From assembly GCA_964573505.1 (NCBI GenBank), contig CAZNMS010000001.1, positions 1 to 64,000 on the forward strand: 64,000 nt of DNA. The letters run 5' to 3'. The DNA comes from AM-0621 sp964573505. GTDB lineage: Bacteria > Planctomycetota > Planctomycetia > Planctomycetales > Planctomycetaceae. The first letter of the stretch is position 1. Each line of letters opens with the position of its first letter. Positions 45,953-54,819 of the stretch are shown here, piece after piece. Below the pieces are notes generated by a model, which saw nothing but the letters and a program-made list of their open reading frames with translations, made no database searches and had not been told where the DNA came from. The translations under genes and the position numbers were made by a program.

Positions 45953-47140
45953 ATGCGGCGCTGGGACATCTTTTGCGCGGTCGTCGACAACTTCGGAGAC
46001 ATCGGAGTCTGCTGGCGCTTAGCCCGTGAACTCGCCGCCGAGCATGCCGTCTCCGTCCGCTTGTGGGTCGACGATCTCGCAACCTTCGCACAACTCTGCC
46101 CGCTCGTTCGAACGGATGCTGAGTCTCAGCAAGTCGGAGCGATCGAAGTTCGAAAGTGGATGAGTGACTTTTCAGCCGTTGAAGCTGCCGACGTTGTTGT
46201 TGAAGCCTTCGCCTGCCAATTGCCCGAGCGTTATGTCGAACGAATGGCTGCCCGCGAAGGGGCGCCCGTTTGGATCAACCTCGAATATCTCAGCGCCGAA
46301 GACTGGGTTGAGAACTGCCATCAAATACCGTCACCGCAACCGCAGTGGGGACTCACGAAGTACTTCTTCTTTCCCGGATTCACGCCCCAAACCGGCGGAC
46401 TGCTGCGCGAGCGAAAATTGCAGACCGAGTTCAACGCCTTTGATACCGCAACTCGTGAGCAATTCTGGCAGCAACTCGGGCTTGATCCCCCGAGGAAAGC
46501 GGAATTGCGAATTTCACTCTTCTGCTACGAGAACCCCGCACTGCCCGAACTTCTTCGACATTGGGAACAAAGCACTCGCCCCATAACCGTTCTCGCCACT
46601 GCGGGAGCAGCGACGGAGCAGTGCCGTAATTATGCATGCGATAATAATGACAATTCAGATTGCTGCTTACCGCCGCTGCTGTATCAACGCGGCAATTTGA
46701 CCATTCACGCACTGCCATTTCTGGAGCACTCGGACTTCGACCGATTGTTGTGGGCCTGCGATGTGAATCTCGTTCGCGGGGAAGACTCGTTCGTTCGAGC
46801 CCAATGGGCACGCCGGCCGTTCGTTTGGCAGCCGTATGTGCAACCCGAAGACGCGCATCTCGTGAAGTTGCAGGCGTTTCTCGATCGCTACCTCGCAGCG
46901 CCATCGGCCAATGAGAGCGCAGCTGCAACCGCCGCAGCCATCCGAAACTTATGGTTTGCATGGAATGAAACCGGTCAGATTGGCGCCGAATGGGATCAGT
47001 TCGAACGCCATTTAGCAGCAATTGAGCGGCTGCAGGTCGACTGGATCACCCAACTTGACCGAGTTGGGGAACTGACCAACAATCTGGCCCGATTTGCGGC
47101 GGAAATGGAACGGCGAGGGCTCGCTGATCCCCACTCTTGA
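45953..47140 (+). CDS. earP: EF-P arginine rhamnosyltransferase EarP
   Basis: Glycosyltransferase of 395 residues that puts rhamnose from dTDP-rhamnose on the tip arginine of elongation factor P, activating it for rescue of ribosomes at polyproline. Family motifs: MRRWDIFCAVVDNFGDIGVC at the N-terminus, containing the conserved aspartates, and the sugar-nucleotide site VRGEDSFVRAQWARRPFVWQ near residue 275. ATG 45953 matches the family N-terminus; the frame is open for 82 more codons upstream but that part covers an inverted repeat. It is 133 nt upstream of efp, whose product has the matching arginine. The dTDP-rhamnose synthesis genes are not in the window. Confidence 0.95.
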   Translation: MRRWDIFCAVVDNFGDIGVCWRLARELAAEHAVSVRLWVDDLATFAQLCPLVRTDAESQQVGAIEVRKWMSDFSAVEAADVVVEAFACQLPERYVERMAAREGAPVWINLEYLSAEDWVENCHQIPSPQPQWGLTKYFFFPGFTPQTGGLLRERKLQTEFNAFDTATREQFWQQLGLDPPRKAELRISLFCYENPALPELLRHWEQSTRPITVLATAGAATEQCRNYACDNNDNSDCCLPPLLYQRGNLTIHALPFLEHSDFDRLLWACDVNLVRGEDSFVRAQWARRPFVWQPYVQPEDAHLVKLQAFLDRYLAAPSANESAAATAAAIRNLWFAWNETGQIGAEWDQFERHLAAIERLQVDWITQLDRVGELTNNLARFAAEMERRGLADPHS

Positions 47141-47272
47141 TCGCTTGATGGCGGGTTTTCGAGCCGCCATTCGCTCGGATTCACGGCGGTAATGGCATCG
47201 CCGGACGTCTCGCTCGGCATGCAGGCGGGTCCGATTTTCACAGTCTCGATTCGAATCATGGGAAGAATGTAA

Positions 47273-47848
47273 ATGGCTATCCGAATTGCCGGTGAACTCC
47301 GCTCGGGAAATGTGTTGATGATTGGTAGTGAGCCGCAGCAGGTCGTTAAGGCGGTATATAACAAATCGGGCCGCAACGCTGCTGTCGTGAGAATCAAACT
47401 GAAGCACGTCCTGACGGGCCGAATTGCCGAAGTCGTGCATAAGGCCGACGAGAAATTCGAAATGATCATTCTCGACAAGAAGGATTGCACATACTCCTAT
47501 TCGACGCCCGACTGTCACGTCTTTGTTGATACGGATTTCAATCAATACGAGATCCCGATCGACAGCATGGAAGATCAAGCTAAGTGGATCTGCTCGGATA
47601 TGACCGACGTCTGCGAAGTGACGTTCTTCGAGGGACGTCCGATTTCCGTTGAATTCCCGGCAACCATCGTGCGAGTCGTCGAGTACACCGAACCGGCAAT
47701 GCGCGGCGATACGTCGGGCAAAGTGATGAAGCCTGCCGTGCTCAAGGAGAGCAAGCACGAACTGCAAGTTTCTCAGTTCGTTCAAATTGGCGATCGGATC
47801 GAAATTGATACCGAAACCGGCGAATTCCGAAAGCGCCTCGGCCAATAG
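47273..47848 (+). CDS. efp: Elongation factor P, arginine type
   Basis: Translation factor of 191 residues with three beta-barrel domains that stimulates peptide bond formation at consecutive prolines. The modification loop is YNKSGRNAAVVRIK with Arg34 at the tip, in place of the Lys used with EpmA, and this fits the adjacent earP gene. The C-terminal QIGDRIEIDTETGEFRKRLG is normal. It ends in a strong terminator. Confidence 0.97.
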   Translation: MAIRIAGELRSGNVLMIGSEPQQVVKAVYNKSGRNAAVVRIKLKHVLTGRIAEVVHKADEKFEMIILDKKDCTYSYSTPDCHVFVDTDFNQYEIPIDSMEDQAKWICSDMTDVCEVTFFEGRPISVEFPATIVRVVEYTEPAMRGDTSGKVMKPAVLKESKHELQVSQFVQIGDRIEIDTETGEFRKRLGQ

Positions 47849-47867
47849 TACGACCCTATCAAACACC

Positions 47868-47905
47868 AAAAGGACGAGCATCGGCGCGATGTTCGTCCTT
47901 TTTTG
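47868..47905 (+). terminator. Intrinsic terminator after efp
   Basis: Stem AAAAGGACGAGCATCG (from 47868) pairs with CGATGTTCGTCCTTTT across a three-base loop, with a run of T at 47899-47904. Confidence 0.9.
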
Positions 47906-48069
47906 TTGGCCCTCGTTGATACCGAGTACCGGCGATTGATAATTGCACTGCTCGCTGCAATGACCAGTCCGCGCGAGAATTGCGGATATCGCCATTGCTG
48001 ACGGGCCAATTCACTGACGACGCATCCCGGCGACGATCAGCTTCATGCCTCAGTACGAACGGAGTCGGA

Positions 48070-48816
48070 GTGGACGCAGAGAAGACTGATGCCATCGTGA
48101 TTCGACTCGCCGACTTCTCGAATACCAGTCGAGTCGTGACGTTCTTCACCCGCGATTTCGGCAAAACGTCGGCAATTGCGAAGGGCGGCAAGCGTTTAAA
48201 AGGCCCGTTTGACACTGGTCTTGACCTGCTTTCCGAGTCGCGCATAGTTTTCCTCCGCAAGTTTAGCGGAGCACTCGACATCCTCACGGAAGCGAGCTTA
48301 ACCCTTCGTTTTCGGCCCAATTCGGCCAACGTCGGCAGCTTTTACGCCGGGTGTTATGTCGCGGATCTGCTGACTTGCCTCACAATAGAGGACGATCCGC
48401 ATCCGCATCTCTTCGAGACCGCGCAGTGGGCTTTGCGACAATTAATGACGCAGGCTGACTACCGACTCGTCGTGCTGCGATTCGAACTTGTCTTACTTCG
48501 TGAGATTGGTCACTTACCGGTACTCGATGCCTGCATCGAGTGCGGCGAGTCGACCGACGAGCATAAGCACTATTCCTACTGGCTCACGCAGGGCGGTCTG
48601 CTCTGTCCGCGATGCCAAAGTGACGAATACTCGCAGCACGCCATTCAAGCGGGGTCAGTCGAGCTGATGAAAAAGCTCGCGATCGACTCCAATCCTCATG
48701 CCGAACACGTCTCCGCCTCTCCCAAACAAGTTCAAGAAGTCAGACGGACTTTGACTTCTTCGATCTCGTCCATTCTGGGGTATCAACCCAAAACTCTTCG
48801 TTTCTTGCAGTTCTGA
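48070..48816 (+). CDS. recO: DNA repair protein RecO
   Basis: Recombination mediator of 248 residues that loads RecA on SSB-coated DNA with RecR. The OB-fold N-terminus reads TDAIVIRLADFSNTSRVVTF and GKTSAIAKGGKRLKGPF. The helical C-terminal part has a zinc finger, CIECGES and LCPRCQS. GTG at 48070 is chosen because it gives the family N-terminus and has GGAG just upstream; the frame is open to ATG 47980, which would add 30 unlike residues. It precedes outer-membrane assembly genes on the same strand. Confidence 0.92.
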   Translation: MDAEKTDAIVIRLADFSNTSRVVTFFTRDFGKTSAIAKGGKRLKGPFDTGLDLLSESRIVFLRKFSGALDILTEASLTLRFRPNSANVGSFYAGCYVADLLTCLTIEDDPHPHLFETAQWALRQLMTQADYRLVVLRFELVLLREIGHLPVLDACIECGESTDEHKHYSYWLTQGGLLCPRCQSDEYSQHAIQAGSVELMKKLAIDSNPHAEHVSASPKQVQEVRRTLTSSISSILGYQPKTLRFLQF

Positions 48817-48944
48817 CACCATTCGCAGCTTGCTACTCGCACGGTCATTGAAGGACCTATGCGGTATAAAATTGCTGTGAAGAGTGTTGGGCGCCTCGCC
48901 CCCTCGACGCTTTCGCGTCTCATTTCCGTGAAGGTGGACCAAGG

Positions 48945-50390
48945 ATGGCCGCCGTTCCCCAAAAACGACGAATTCACCTGCAAACTGCCGGACCGCTATT
49001 GGTCTGCGCGGGCATTGTGCTGACGCTCTCGGGCTGCCAGTCGACCGGCAATAAGTCGTTCGCATCGCGGTTCAAGATGCCGACGATGCCATGGAGCGAG
49101 AAAAAGGACGAGGGACGCGTCAAGAACGACGTCGCCGGTCCGCTTCAGCGACTTTCAATGTCGAAGCAGCAACAGCTTCCTCAAACGGAACTCGACCGCG
49201 AGCACCTCGCGCAAGTCAAAAAGGGTCGGGATCTCTTCGAAGAGAAGAAGTATGCCGAAGCCGAGAAGATCCTGAAGGACGTTCAAAAGGCACGAGATCC
49301 CGACAAGTTCTCGCTCTCAAAGCTCTTCACGCTTAGCAACAACGATCGCCCGATGTACGACCCCATTCGGGCTGAGGCGCTCTTCTTTCAGGGAGAGTCG
49401 CTTTACATGCAGCAGAATCTGCGGCGTGCGCGGGACAACTACAAAGTCATCGTGAAGGACTACCCGTCGACGGCTTATGTCGATCGCTCATCGCGACGGT
49501 TGTTTGAGATCGCGAAGCAATGGCTCGGCAACAACGACTTCGCGACCTCCAGCGAGATCACAACGGTCAATCTTGAGGAACCGACGCGTCAGCCGACATC
49601 GACGGGACCGCGTTCGCCCCATCGTTGGTATCACCTCAATCCATGGAACCGCAGCCGACCGGTGCTCGACACAAACGGCTTTGCGGTCGACGCGCTGCGC
49701 ACCATTTGGACCTATGACACAACGGGGCCACTAGCCGACGACGCCTTGATGCTCGCGGCGACTCACCATCTCCGAGAGAACCAAAACGTCGAAGCCGATC
49801 GGCTCTTCACTCTGCTGCGGGAACAGTTCCCGAAAAGCCCGCACTTGCAAGCCGCCTTTGTGCTCGGGTCCCACGTGAAACTCGCGTCGTATCAAGGCGC
49901 AGCCTACGAAGAAGAGACGCTCGAAGATGCGCGTGATCTGAAAGAGAGCACGCTGCGACTCTTCCCGACGGCTCCTGAAGCGGAGCGCATCCGAGGCGAG
50001 CTGAAGGACATCTATCAAGCGGAGGCCGCTCGACGTTGGGAGCGCGCCAAGTTCTGGCGCAAAGAAGGTCCGAAGGCTGAAGCCGTCTATCTGAAGCAGG
50101 TCATCGCAGAGTTCCCCGATACGCAGTACGCAGAACTCGCCCGAGCCCGCATGCAGGAGATCGGCAAAGTCAGCAGCGCGCCGACGCCATTGGCGGAAGC
50201 GCGGCAATTGCTGCCGAAACCCAGTTCGGTCATGCGGCCGTTCCGCAGTGAACCCGAGGGCGATGCTGATTCCACTGACGACGTCAAACGCGAACCGCCG
50301 AAACGCGACGCTCCGCAAGAACTCACTCCCGAGCAATCAGACTCGAAGCCCGCACGGCGATTCTTCGGTTTGCTGCCGGGCAAAGAATGA
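48945..50390 (+). CDS. BamD-like TPR outer-membrane lipoprotein
   Basis: Lipoprotein of 481 residues. Signal LLVCAGIVLTLSGC puts the lipid-modified Cys near residue 31. TPR-like helical repeats follow (KKGRDLFEEKKYAEAEKIL, AEALFFQGESLYMQQNLRRA, VEADRLFTLLREQFP, AEAVYLKQVIAEFPDTQY). Tandem TPRs of the YaiO/BamD sort behind a lipid anchor suggest an outer-membrane protein assembly factor, but at 481 residues it is about twice the size of proteobacterial BamD. The C-terminal 70 residues are charged and probably disordered. It is followed by an LptE-like gene. Confidence 0.75.
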   Translation: MAAVPQKRRIHLQTAGPLLVCAGIVLTLSGCQSTGNKSFASRFKMPTMPWSEKKDEGRVKNDVAGPLQRLSMSKQQQLPQTELDREHLAQVKKGRDLFEEKKYAEAEKILKDVQKARDPDKFSLSKLFTLSNNDRPMYDPIRAEALFFQGESLYMQQNLRRARDNYKVIVKDYPSTAYVDRSSRRLFEIAKQWLGNNDFATSSEITTVNLEEPTRQPTSTGPRSPHRWYHLNPWNRSRPVLDTNGFAVDALRTIWTYDTTGPLADDALMLAATHHLRENQNVEADRLFTLLREQFPKSPHLQAAFVLGSHVKLASYQGAAYEEETLEDARDLKESTLRLFPTAPEAERIRGELKDIYQAEAARRWERAKFWRKEGPKAEAVYLKQVIAEFPDTQYAELARARMQEIGKVSSAPTPLAEARQLLPKPSSVMRPFRSEPEGDADSTDDVKREPPKRDAPQELTPEQSDSKPARRFFGLLPGKE

Positions 50391-50503
50391 TGGCGCTACG
50401 TCGAATGCAGCCGCTCTCTTTTGATTGATAGGACTTTTGAGACCGCACGGACGAATGGGGCAGATGACCTATCGCCCGTTGTTCTTTGCGTCTGATCTTC
50501 ACG

Positions 50504-51040
50504 ATGACTGACTCACGCTCATCCGCCGCGCGTCGCCTTGCTGCCTTAGTGGCGGTAGCGGTGCTCTCTGTCTGCGGATGCGGGTATATGGTCGGACCGT
50601 CGCATGATCCGTGCATCACTTCGGTCGAAGTCGTGACGTTCAAGAACGATTCGTTCCGTCGCGGAATGGAGCAGGTGCTGACCGAAGCCGTGCAAAAAGA
50701 AATACAGAACCGCACGACAATGAGGCTGACGAAAGGCCCCGGAGCACAGACGCGACTGACGGGCCGCATCGTCGACTTCCGCAAGAACGTGCTCGGTGAA
50801 ACGAAGAACGACGACCCGCGAGAATTACAGCTCACGATGGTCGTTGAAGTCACATGGCAAGATCTCCGCAGCGGGCAAGTGCTCGCTCAGCAAAGCGTGC
50901 CGCTCGACACCGGCACGGCGGCACTCGCGACCAATAGCGACTTCGCACCCGAAGTCGGCCAATCGCTCGCGACGGTCGTCAACGAGAGCGTGCATACGAC
51001 TGCGCGGCGGATTGTGGACTTGATGGATTCCCCATGGTGA
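50504..51040 (+). CDS. lptE: LptE-like LPS-assembly lipoprotein
   Basis: Protein of 178 residues. Signal AALVAVAVLSVCGCGYMVG, with a lipidated Cys near residue 24, leads to a body with family features: ITSVEVVTFKNDSFRRGME, VLTEAVQKEIQNRT, and TRLTGRIVDF. LptE plugs the LptD barrel that inserts lipopolysaccharide; its presence fits a planctomycete with a Gram-negative outer membrane. ATG 50504 is used, not the TTG at 50486. A few 9-nt direct repeats (AGGACCGAT) lie just after the gene at 51068-51090. Confidence 0.85.
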   Translation: MTDSRSSAARRLAALVAVAVLSVCGCGYMVGPSHDPCITSVEVVTFKNDSFRRGMEQVLTEAVQKEIQNRTTMRLTKGPGAQTRLTGRIVDFRKNVLGETKNDDPRELQLTMVVEVTWQDLRSGQVLAQQSVPLDTGTAALATNSDFAPEVGQSLATVVNESVHTTARRIVDLMDSPW

Positions 51041-51436
51041 CGCAGGCACGCGCTGCGATCCGGGTTCATAGGACCGATAGGACCGATAGGTCACATCAAA
51101 ACTGAGTTTGTGAATTCTGCGTCACGATTCGCGTGAAAAGCTGTTCGTGATCTTTCGCCTGCAATTCGACTTACATGGGCTCATCCGCAGTTCGGCTTTG
51201 CTATCCGCAGGAAAGCACGACTGCTGAAAGACGACTTCCTACGGATGGCAAAGCCCGGCTGCGGATGAAGACGGCTCACCTCGGTCGGTAACTCGACTCT
51301 GCTCTTCTGAAACTCGTCGGTCTGAGGCAGAGCCTCGCTAGAACTCAACGGACAAAGCGACTCGGAGATGACGCGTCTTCGCGACAACGATCATTGAGCC
51401 GCTTCTCAATCACTTCTCTCACTCGACTTACGCATT
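51041..51436. other. Spacer with palindrome between lptE-like and TPR genes
   Basis: About 400 nt without a gene. It has the GGACCGATA direct repeats near 51068-51090 and a large palindrome at 51181-51268. Confidence 0.6.
51181..51268. repeat. Palindromic repeat, CATCCGCAG family
   Basis: TCATCCGCAGTTCGGCTTTG at 51181 and the inverted CAAAGCCCGGCTGCGGATGA ending at 51268, with GCAGGAAAG/CTTCCTACG inner arms. Total about 88 nt with arms of about 34 nt. Confidence 0.8.
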
Positions 51437-53956
51437 GTGGCCGATGCTCCTGAAACTCCTGAGACCACTGAAGCTCAAGCACCCGCGCCGAAGTCGAAGA
51501 AGAAGCTGATTCTTCTCGCTGTCGTTGCACTGGCGGTGCTCGGAGGCGGGGCGTTCGCGCTCTTAGGTCGCAGAGAAAAGCCACTCACTCCGCCGGAGCA
51601 ACTCGCGAAGTCGCTTGAGCTGCTTGCGAATCACGACTCCGCCGAAGATCGCATCCTCGCGACGAAACTCATCGAGGGCGTCGTTGCGGCCAAATACACC
51701 GACCCCGACTTCTCCGGCGCCGTGCCTTATGTGCGCGGCATGCTCCAATTCTATGAGGCGCGCGATCTTGTCGGCGTCGACATTCAGAAGCCGCTGCTCA
51801 AAGCGATTGATCTGCTTGAGGAAGCGCGGCTGCGGACCATTCCCGCCGAGCGACGCCATGAATTGGATTACGCGCTCGGCGCGTCGTTGCAATTGGTCGG
51901 TTTGAAGTCGCGCGCTCGCGACTTTCTCGAAGACGCTCTCGAACACTACGAGCCCGAACGGCAAGAGATCACGAAGCTGCTGCTCGGTAGCTATCTCGAA
52001 GAGCAGACCGATGAGTCTCTGCAGAAATGCACGCAGCTTGCTCAGTCGCTGCTGAAGGACGAGAGCTTGCCCGACGAGCAGCAAGAGCTGATTCGCATTC
52101 AATATGCGCAAGCGCTGAATCTGCTCGACCGCACCGAAGAAGCCGAAAAGGTCTTAGCGGAAGCGGACTCAAAGACGACGAGCACTCAGCAAAGCACGCT
52201 GCTCAAAGCGCGTTCCTTGATGGCCAATGCCGACAAGTTGCGACAGCGCGACGAGAAGGCCGCAGCAGCGAAGTACGTCGAGGCGCAACAATTGTTACAG
52301 CCTCTGCTCGCACCGCTCGTGAGAGACCGCGTTGCTGCGCAAGCGAACTTCTTGATGGCGAGATGCGCGGCTCGACTGCGAAATGACGAGTCGGCGATCA
52401 ACTACTTTCAGCAAGTCATTCGCAAGTACCCGACAACGCACGAAGGCGTTGCGTCGCTGATTGAACTCGCCGATCTGCTGCGTCGACTGGGCCGCAACGA
52501 AGAAGCGATCGACTCGTATCGTCGAGCCCTCAAAACGATTCGCCGTCCCGAAGATTTTCGTAATCGCTGGCTCACAGTGCGGCAGTTTCAAGACTCGGTT
52601 GATCGCGCATGGGACAACTGGGCGGACGACGGTGAGTTTGAATTAGCACTGTCCGTCGCATCCGACTTCACTCCGCTCTTCAGCTTGATGCGAGCAACAG
52701 AACGATTGGCTGAGACGCATCAGCGCTGGGCTCAGAAGCTGCAAGCTGAGTTTGATGCCGGCGGCTTCGACAAACGCATGTCGCTGACTCCGGAGTTGCG
52801 ACAACGTTGGCGCGAGAGCGGTAAGGCTTACGCGCAACTGGCCGAGCTCGTCCGTCCGACAAAGGGCTATGCGCAAGTCGTTTGGCAGAGCGCTTTGCAT
52901 TACGCGAACGGCAATGACTTCGAGACATCGCTCAAGCAGACGGCTGCGTTTTTAGACTCGGCCCCGCAAGAAGGCGTTGCGGTTGCGGTGCTGCATCGCG
53001 GTCGGCTGCAAATGCATCTCGACAAACTCCCGGAAGCGATCGAGAGCTTTCGGCAGATCGTGCGCGAGTTCCCGCGCGATCCGGCGACGTTCGAAGCGCG
53101 GTTATGGACCGGGCACTGCTTCCTCGAACAAAACAAACTCGACGAAGCCGAGAAGTCATGGCGCGAGCTGATGAATGGCAGTCTTGATCCGCTCGCCAAA
53201 GAGTGGCGCGATGCGAAGTTCGCGCTCTCGCAATTGCTGATTGAGCGAGCGACGAACTCCGAACGACAAGCTGCCGTCACGGACGGGCAGCCTCTGAACG
53301 AAGCTCAGAAGCAAGCACACGAGAAAGCGTTCGAACTCAATCAAGAAGCGATTCGGCATCTCGACGAGTACATCCGCCGCTATCCGACAGCCGACGGTCG
53401 CTTCGAAGCGCGGCAACTGATGGCGCGAGCGTTGCGGTTCTCGATCGGACGACCGCGCGAGCAGCTTCAACAAACAATGCCGGCCGCTGCTCGACAGCAA
53501 CTGCATCGCGAGGTCGCAAAGGCTCTCGATCGTGCTCTGCAAGAACTACGCACACTGCAAGAAGAGTTACAAGGTCTGCATACCGCCGGGCGCTTAGATC
53601 GGCTCGGCCAGCAACTCTATCGCGAGACGTTCTTGTCGATCCCCGACACATTGTTCGAGCAAGAGCTCTATGACGACGCGCTCGACGAATACCGCTCGGT
53701 CTTGAACCGCTTCCCCGATCATCCAATGGCGCTGACGGCTTACGTTCAAATGGCTCGTTGTCACGAACGGCAGGGACGCACCGACGAAGCCCGACTGCAA
53801 TTCGATCAAGCCCGCTTGCTGCTGCAGAGATTGCCCGACTCTGCGTTTTCCCCGACGAACACGAGCCTTTCGCGAGCCGACTGGACCGCATGGCTCGATT
53901 GGTCACAGCAAGTCCGACCGCCGAGCCTCCGCACAGCGGCGAACAATCAACCTTAG
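51437..53956 (+). CDS. Large membrane-anchored TPR protein
   Basis: Protein of 839 residues. A short Pro/Glu/Lys-rich start is followed by one membrane helix (LILLAVVALAVLGGGAFALL, residues about 25-44). The rest is periplasmic and helical, with many TPR-type repeats, for example SAINYFQQVIRKYPTTHEGV, NEEAIDSYRRALKTIRR and DDALDEYRSVLNRFPDHPMA. Repeats in which the second helix ends in FP/YP are typical of envelope TPR proteins. It probably acts as a scaffold in the envelope, perhaps with the BamD-like and LptE-like neighbours. It starts with GTG at 51437. A palindromic repeat follows 35 nt after the stop. Confidence 0.85.
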   Translation: MADAPETPETTEAQAPAPKSKKKLILLAVVALAVLGGGAFALLGRREKPLTPPEQLAKSLELLANHDSAEDRILATKLIEGVVAAKYTDPDFSGAVPYVRGMLQFYEARDLVGVDIQKPLLKAIDLLEEARLRTIPAERRHELDYALGASLQLVGLKSRARDFLEDALEHYEPERQEITKLLLGSYLEEQTDESLQKCTQLAQSLLKDESLPDEQQELIRIQYAQALNLLDRTEEAEKVLAEADSKTTSTQQSTLLKARSLMANADKLRQRDEKAAAAKYVEAQQLLQPLLAPLVRDRVAAQANFLMARCAARLRNDESAINYFQQVIRKYPTTHEGVASLIELADLLRRLGRNEEAIDSYRRALKTIRRPEDFRNRWLTVRQFQDSVDRAWDNWADDGEFELALSVASDFTPLFSLMRATERLAETHQRWAQKLQAEFDAGGFDKRMSLTPELRQRWRESGKAYAQLAELVRPTKGYAQVVWQSALHYANGNDFETSLKQTAAFLDSAPQEGVAVAVLHRGRLQMHLDKLPEAIESFRQIVREFPRDPATFEARLWTGHCFLEQNKLDEAEKSWRELMNGSLDPLAKEWRDAKFALSQLLIERATNSERQAAVTDGQPLNEAQKQAHEKAFELNQEAIRHLDEYIRRYPTADGRFEARQLMARALRFSIGRPREQLQQTMPAAARQQLHREVAKALDRALQELRTLQEELQGLHTAGRLDRLGQQLYRETFLSIPDTLFEQELYDDALDEYRSVLNRFPDHPMALTAYVQMARCHERQGRTDEARLQFDQARLLLQRLPDSAFSPTNTSLSRADWTAWLDWSQQVRPPSLRTAANNQP

Positions 53957-53991
53957 AACAAGTAAGGCGAGCGGCTGACGGCGTCTTCACA

Positions 53992-54092
53992 GTACGACGG
54001 ACTTGCAGTCCGTCGCTTCTCGCGACGTTCGACGGACTACAAGTCCGTCGTACCAGTGATCCTCACCCAGTGTGCCGGCCCGCCCGGTGAAG
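53992..54092. repeat. GTACGACGG element, copy A (about 100 bp)
   Basis: Facing hairpins with ACGGACTTGCAGTCCGT and ACGGACTACAAGTCCGT. The homology with copy B (57414-57513, opposite orientation) goes beyond the hairpins through a GC-rich flank containing CCGGGCGGGCC. The two copies enclose 3.3 kb. Confidence 0.88.
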
Positions 54093-54194
54093 AAGTTCTC
54101 TCTGTTGCCCCAGCAAACGACTGCGTCCTTCATCACACATCCATCGAACGATCTATCAACGTGCGTCTCAAATCCTTTCGAGGAGTCCATCACA

Positions 54195-54641
54195 ATGACT
54201 GCTGACACCTCGCACGAATTGCTCACCGCGCTTTGCACGCGGCGCGAATACAGCAAAGCGCTGCTGCATCTTGCTCAAGAACAGCAACTGCTGATCGAAC
54301 AAGATCAGCTCACCGAACTGATTCAGCTCATCGCGAAGAAGCAGCGCATCATCGGGATGATGAATGAACTCGGGCATGCGCAGGGCGGTATCGGAGTTTG
54401 GTGGCGCCTCACGCGCGACAGCCTGCCGACTGAAACGCGGTCGCAGTGCGAAGCGGTAATCGCCGACACCGAGAAGTTGCTCGCAGCAACATTGGCTCAA
54501 GAGCAGTCGGGAACGGACTTCCTCAGCATGCGCCGCGAGGACACTCAACGAGAACTCATGGAGCTCGGCGAAGTCGTTCAAGAGCGGCGCCAACGAGCAA
54601 CCCGTGCTCCGGCACCTCAGCTTTTGGATGTTGTGCGGTAA
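54195..54641 (+). CDS. FlgN-like coiled-coil protein (putative)
   Basis: Protein of 148 residues, almost entirely helical with heptad-like spacing (LLHLAQEQQLLIEQDQLTEL, IQLIAKKQRIIGMM). The N-terminal pattern of a helix pair around EQQLLIEQDQL-x-LI resembles flagellar chaperone FlgN, which binds hook-associated proteins. No other flagellar gene is present in the window, so this is tentative. ATG 54195 is chosen because CGAGGAG lies before it; the open frame to 54072 overlaps the tail of the palindromic repeat. Confidence 0.6.
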   Translation: MTADTSHELLTALCTRREYSKALLHLAQEQQLLIEQDQLTELIQLIAKKQRIIGMMNELGHAQGGIGVWWRLTRDSLPTETRSQCEAVIADTEKLLAATLAQEQSGTDFLSMRREDTQRELMELGEVVQERRQRATRAPAPQLLDVVR

Positions 54642-54703
54642 TAAAAGTGACAGCAGGCTCAGTGCGTTGCGGCAAGCAAACGGAACGAGCCGTACTACGA
54701 GCC

Positions 54704-54786
54704 GATAGTCGCCTTTCGCCCCGGGAAAGGGAGCGTCGGCTTTTGCTCCGTAAGAGCTGCCTTTCGCAGAGCGAAAGGCGACTATC
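54704..54786. repeat. Palindromic repeat, GATAGTCGCCTTTCGC family
   Basis: Perfect 16-nt inverted arms GATAGTCGCCTTTCGC (54704) and GCGAAAGGCGACTATC (ending 54786), with inner hairpins. It lies just before the HAD-UbiA gene. Confidence 0.85.
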
Positions 54787-54819
54787 GCGGCCAGTTGTGC
54801 GTCATAGATAAGGTCGAGA

